A stretch of 64,000 bases of DNA, taken from the NCBI GenBank assembly GCA_027257055.1, contig JAPVLO010000276.1, forward strand, positions 1,302,001 through 1,366,000, written 5' to 3'. Of this stretch, positions 61,637-64,000 are shown piece by piece. A model generated the notes under the pieces. It was given only the letters and a program-made list of their open reading frames with translations. It did no database searches and was not told the DNA's origin. The DNA comes from Cephalopachus bancanus (taxonomy: Eukaryota > Chordata > Mammalia > Primates > Tarsiidae). The translations under genes and the position numbers were made by a program. The number at the start of each line of letters is the position of its first letter. Position 1 is the stretch's first letter.

Positions 61637-62288
61637 ACTGCAGAATTTGAATCTATGCTCTCAACTATTAATAAGAATGTAGATTGGATTAATTTCTTGT
61701 ACTACAACCAAGAAAGGTTTATTAATTATACTAGAGATGCTATCAGAGGAATTGTGAAACAACTGAATACCACCAGATGAATACGGGAAAACCATATGGT
61801 ATTAAATATGATGCTAGCTGAGAAAGGGGGCGTCTGTGTTATGTTGGGGAAAAAAATGTACTTTTATTCCAAGTAGCATAGCCCCTGATGGAACTATCAC
61901 TATGGTATTATGAGGGCTAACTACTCTGGCCCATAAATTGGCTGAAAATTCTAAAATTGATAGTCCTTTTATAAATTGGTTAGAAAGCTGATTTGAAAAG
62001 TGGAAAGGAATGATAGCCTCAATCATAACCTCCCTTGTGACTGTAGCAAAAATATTAACAACTGTAGGTTGCTGCATAATTCTCTGTGTTAAAGGTTCAG
62101 TCCAAAAACTTATAAAAACTGCTATTAATAAACAAATGCCCATAGGTTATTCCCCTGATAATCTCATGATAATGAAAACTAAATTAAATTTTAAGAAAAA
62201 GTCAAAAGCTATTAGAAAAATTTAAAACAAACTTGAATTATAATAAAAAAGAAAGTCAAAACTATTTAAAAATAGAAGAGGTGGAAAC

Positions 62289-62734
62289 TATAAGAAATAA
62301 AATGGTGATTCATTTTCAAAATGGCAATTTGTTATTTCACTTCCTGGTCCTTCCTTCTTTCCTGGCAGGCTTTCTCTTTTGGCAGACTTCCTTTGATATG
62401 CATTGAAACCCAATCAGAACCTAAAAACATGTATTTTGCCTTATTTGTGTAAAAACTCCTTGTGTTTTACCTTATTGGTACAAATTACTGTTTAGGCGAT
62501 GTCCGGGAAAGTGATGTAACCTCTGAAGTACTCAGCCAATGAAGAATCAGGGGAGTGTCTTGTGCTTTAGAGTATAAATATGCTGGCTGTGACCACCTTA
62601 GTGTGCCTGCTCACCTGAGAGCCACCTCTTCTTGCAAGAATGAGATTAAAAGAGCTGTTTCACTCCCCCAATCTCTGAGTCTCTGTGTTGTGCTTTGATG
62701 AGCAAACTGAGGGGAGTCAATTCTAACTCCCACA
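62289..62734 (+). repeat. 3' LTR of the endogenous retrovirus
   Basis: Pair of the 5' LTR, same length. The first two bases read TA instead of TG. TATA-like and ATTAAA signals are conserved. Confidence 0.88.
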
Positions 62735-62838
62735 GCTGGATATGGTAGTGCGTGCCTGTAGTTCCAGCTACTTTGAGGTGGAGGGATCACCTGAGCCCAG
62801 AAGGTCAAGGCTATGGTGGCTGTGAGCATGCCACTGCT
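62735..62838 (+). mobile_element. Alu SINE, right half (split by the retrovirus)
   Basis: GCTGGATATGGTAGTGCGTGCCTGTAGTTCC...GAGCATGCCACTGCTCT continues the Alu cut at 57983. The end of the arm and A-tail are missing. Confidence 0.88.
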
Positions 62839-63016
62839 CTCTCTGATAATTGCTTGAACTTTAGCTATTGAAGTACGTCATTGTATTGATATACTGCTCA
62901 TTGAAATGTTAAATATTTTTACAAACAATATATTCAGAGCTGAGAATTAAATTTTTGAGATTTCTACATTTCAAATTTCATTTTTGAAATAAAGGTTTCT
63001 TTTTCTGGAATTCTAT
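62838..63016 (+). repeat. direct repeat, copy 1 (pair at 63583-63760)
   Basis: About 170 bases aligned without gaps at a constant offset of 744 to the second copy, with roughly 10% differences. Confidence 0.9.
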
Positions 63017-63039
63017 AACTTTTTTTGAATACTCTGTTA

Positions 63040-63575
63040 GATTTAAGAAAAATTGAGGAGCTAGTGAGGGAATATACTGCATACTCACACTGCCTGCATT
63101 GTTAACTTATTATATTAGTGTGGTTCATTTGCTACAGTTAATGAACCAATATTGACATTAATATTAACTAAAGTCTGTAGTTTTTGTCAGATTTCCTTAG
63201 TTTTTACCTATTGTTCTTTTTCTGTACTGGGATACCACGTTATGTTTAGTTGTCATGTCTTCTTAGACATTTTTTGGCTGTGACAGTTTCTCAGACTTTT
63301 CTTGTTCTTAATGGTCTTAACAGTTCAGAGAAATACTGGTCAGGTTTATTGTAAGATACCCCTCTATTGGAATTTGATGTTTTTCTTATGATTCGACTGG
63401 AGTTATGGGTTGTTGGAAGTACAATCACAGAGGTAAAGTGTGTCATATCAAGGGTACATACTATCAACATGATTTGTGACTGTTGATGATGACCTTGGTC
63501 ACCTGGCCAAAGTAGTATTTATTGGGTTTCTCCATTGTAAAGGGTCAGAATATTCTGGTAGAAATGTTCTAATTA
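63040..63575 (+). mobile_element. old L1 3' UTR fragment
   Basis: ATGAACCAATATTGACATTAATATTAACTAAAGTC...GCTGTGACAGTTTCTCAGAC...GTACATACTATCAACATGA...CACCTGGCCAAAGTAG is L1M tail sequence in order. Confidence 0.8.
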
Positions 63576-63582
63576 GGTGAAT

Positions 63583-63760
63583 TTCTCTGTTAATTGCTTG
63601 GGCTTTAGGTATTGAAGTACATCATTGTATTGATATACTGCTCATTGACATGTTAAATATTTTTACAAACGATATGTTCAGAGCTGAGAATTAAATTTTT
63701 AAGATTTCTGCCTTTCAAATTTCATTTTTGAAATAAAGGTTTATTTTTGTGGCATTCTAA
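63583..63760 (+). repeat. direct repeat, copy 2
   Basis: See copy 1 at 62838-63016. Similarity ends after GGTTTATTTTTGTGGCATTCTA. Confidence 0.9.
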
Positions 63761-63879
63761 AGATTTTGTTTATCTAAAGGAACAACTTAGGTTTTAATAT
63801 TTTAATTAGGAAGTTAGAGAAGCTGGTCAATTTATTAACTGTTTAGTTCCCGATGACTGTACTTTTCCCCTTCATATTA

Positions 63880-64000
63880 TCTTTTAAAAAATAAACTTTA
63901 TTTGGGATACAATTTACATATAATAAAATTCACCCATTTTAAGGTTGTAATTTAATGAGCTTTGACAAATGTGTATTTTTTTAACTACTATCACCATAAT
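63880..64000 (+). mobile_element. old L1 3' UTR fragment (cut by window end)
   Basis: ACAATTTACATATAATAAAATTCACCCATTTTAAGG...TTTGACAAATGTGTA is common L1M tail sequence. Confidence 0.65.

Larger units (their letters stand above)
60300..62225 (+). pseudogene. decayed env of the endogenous retrovirus
   Basis: Surface-subunit-like text at about 60330-61340 is broken by stops, a TG repeat (60951-61017) and an Alu (61361-61616). A transmembrane-subunit remnant follows (about 61640-62225). It contains an AEKGGVC segment as in gammaretroviral Env, next to an A-run frameshift that interrupts the Cys motif, and then a hydrophobic span at 62010-62095. Multiple stops make it non-functional. Confidence 0.7.
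57984..62734 (+). mobile_element. class I endogenous retrovirus, gag-env, no pol, nested in an Alu
   Basis: Two 446-base LTRs in the same direction bound 3.9 kb of internal sequence with a tRNA-Pro-like primer site, a gag remnant and an env remnant. Between the end of gag similarity (about 60240) and env (about 60300 onward) there is no room for pol. Frames are broken by stops and frameshifts, a TG repeat and an Alu. By hand count the LTRs differ at roughly 13% of positions, so the insertion is old. The family name is not known to me; the env transmembrane part has the gammaretroviral type of organisation. Confidence 0.88.

Overview
The window is a piece of primate nuclear DNA of the human 11q23.3 type: the 3' end of POU2F3, all of the TLCD5 (TMEM136) coding sequence, and the first coding exon of ARHGEF12 with the start of its very long first intron. 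All three genes are on the + strand, in the order I know from human. They were identified from spliced translations (POU2F3 C-terminus, a complete 245-residue TLCD5, and the first ten and a third codons of ARHGEF12). The dimeric 7SL-derived SINEs show a primate. Most carry a shared set of variants (ACAATAAATCAAAAAAT linker, TACTTGGAAGGCTGAGGCGG, ending AACTCAAAA) that is neither the ape/monkey AluJ/S/Y pattern nor the lemur/loris pattern as I know them. A tarsier is the most likely source, but this is inference.

Layout. 1-8.2 kb: mariner-like transposase remnant, then POU2F3 intron with old repeats, the last three coding exons (4610-4676, 5816-5951, 6963-7002), the 3' UTR and an AATAAA at 8178. 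8.2-12.8 kb: intergenic, with Alu, MIR and three MER5A-like copies. 12.8-20 kb: TLCD5, with a CpG-island promoter (about 12.78-13.39 kb), a likely noncoding first exon, coding exons 15099-15297 and 17294-17832, and the 3' UTR. 20-22.8 kb: intergenic, with a perfect CTCF-core match at 22114. 22.85-24.31 kb: large CpG island and leader of ARHGEF12, with upstream ORFs. 24443-24474: its first coding exon. 24.5-64 kb: ARHGEF12 intron 1, with no exon recognised, filled with Alu, L1, MIR, DNA-transposon and LTR relics and unclassified sequence.

The genes do not form a pathway. POU2F3 is a POU/octamer transcription factor of epidermal and tuft cells, TLCD5 a multi-pass TLC-domain membrane protein, and ARHGEF12 (LARG) a RhoA guanine-nucleotide exchange factor. 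They are independent neighbours in conserved synteny, each downstream gene with its own CpG-island promoter.

The most notable non-genic items are: a 148-bp near-perfect inverted repeat with terminal TG/CA and a possible 5-bp target duplication (34915-35062); a decayed class I endogenous retrovirus (57984-62734) inserted into an Alu, with tRNA-Pro-like primer site, gag and env remnants but no pol; a 66-bp identical duplication 541 bp apart (50661/51202); and a 744-bp-offset direct repeat flanking an L1 tail. I found no credible new multi-gene system.
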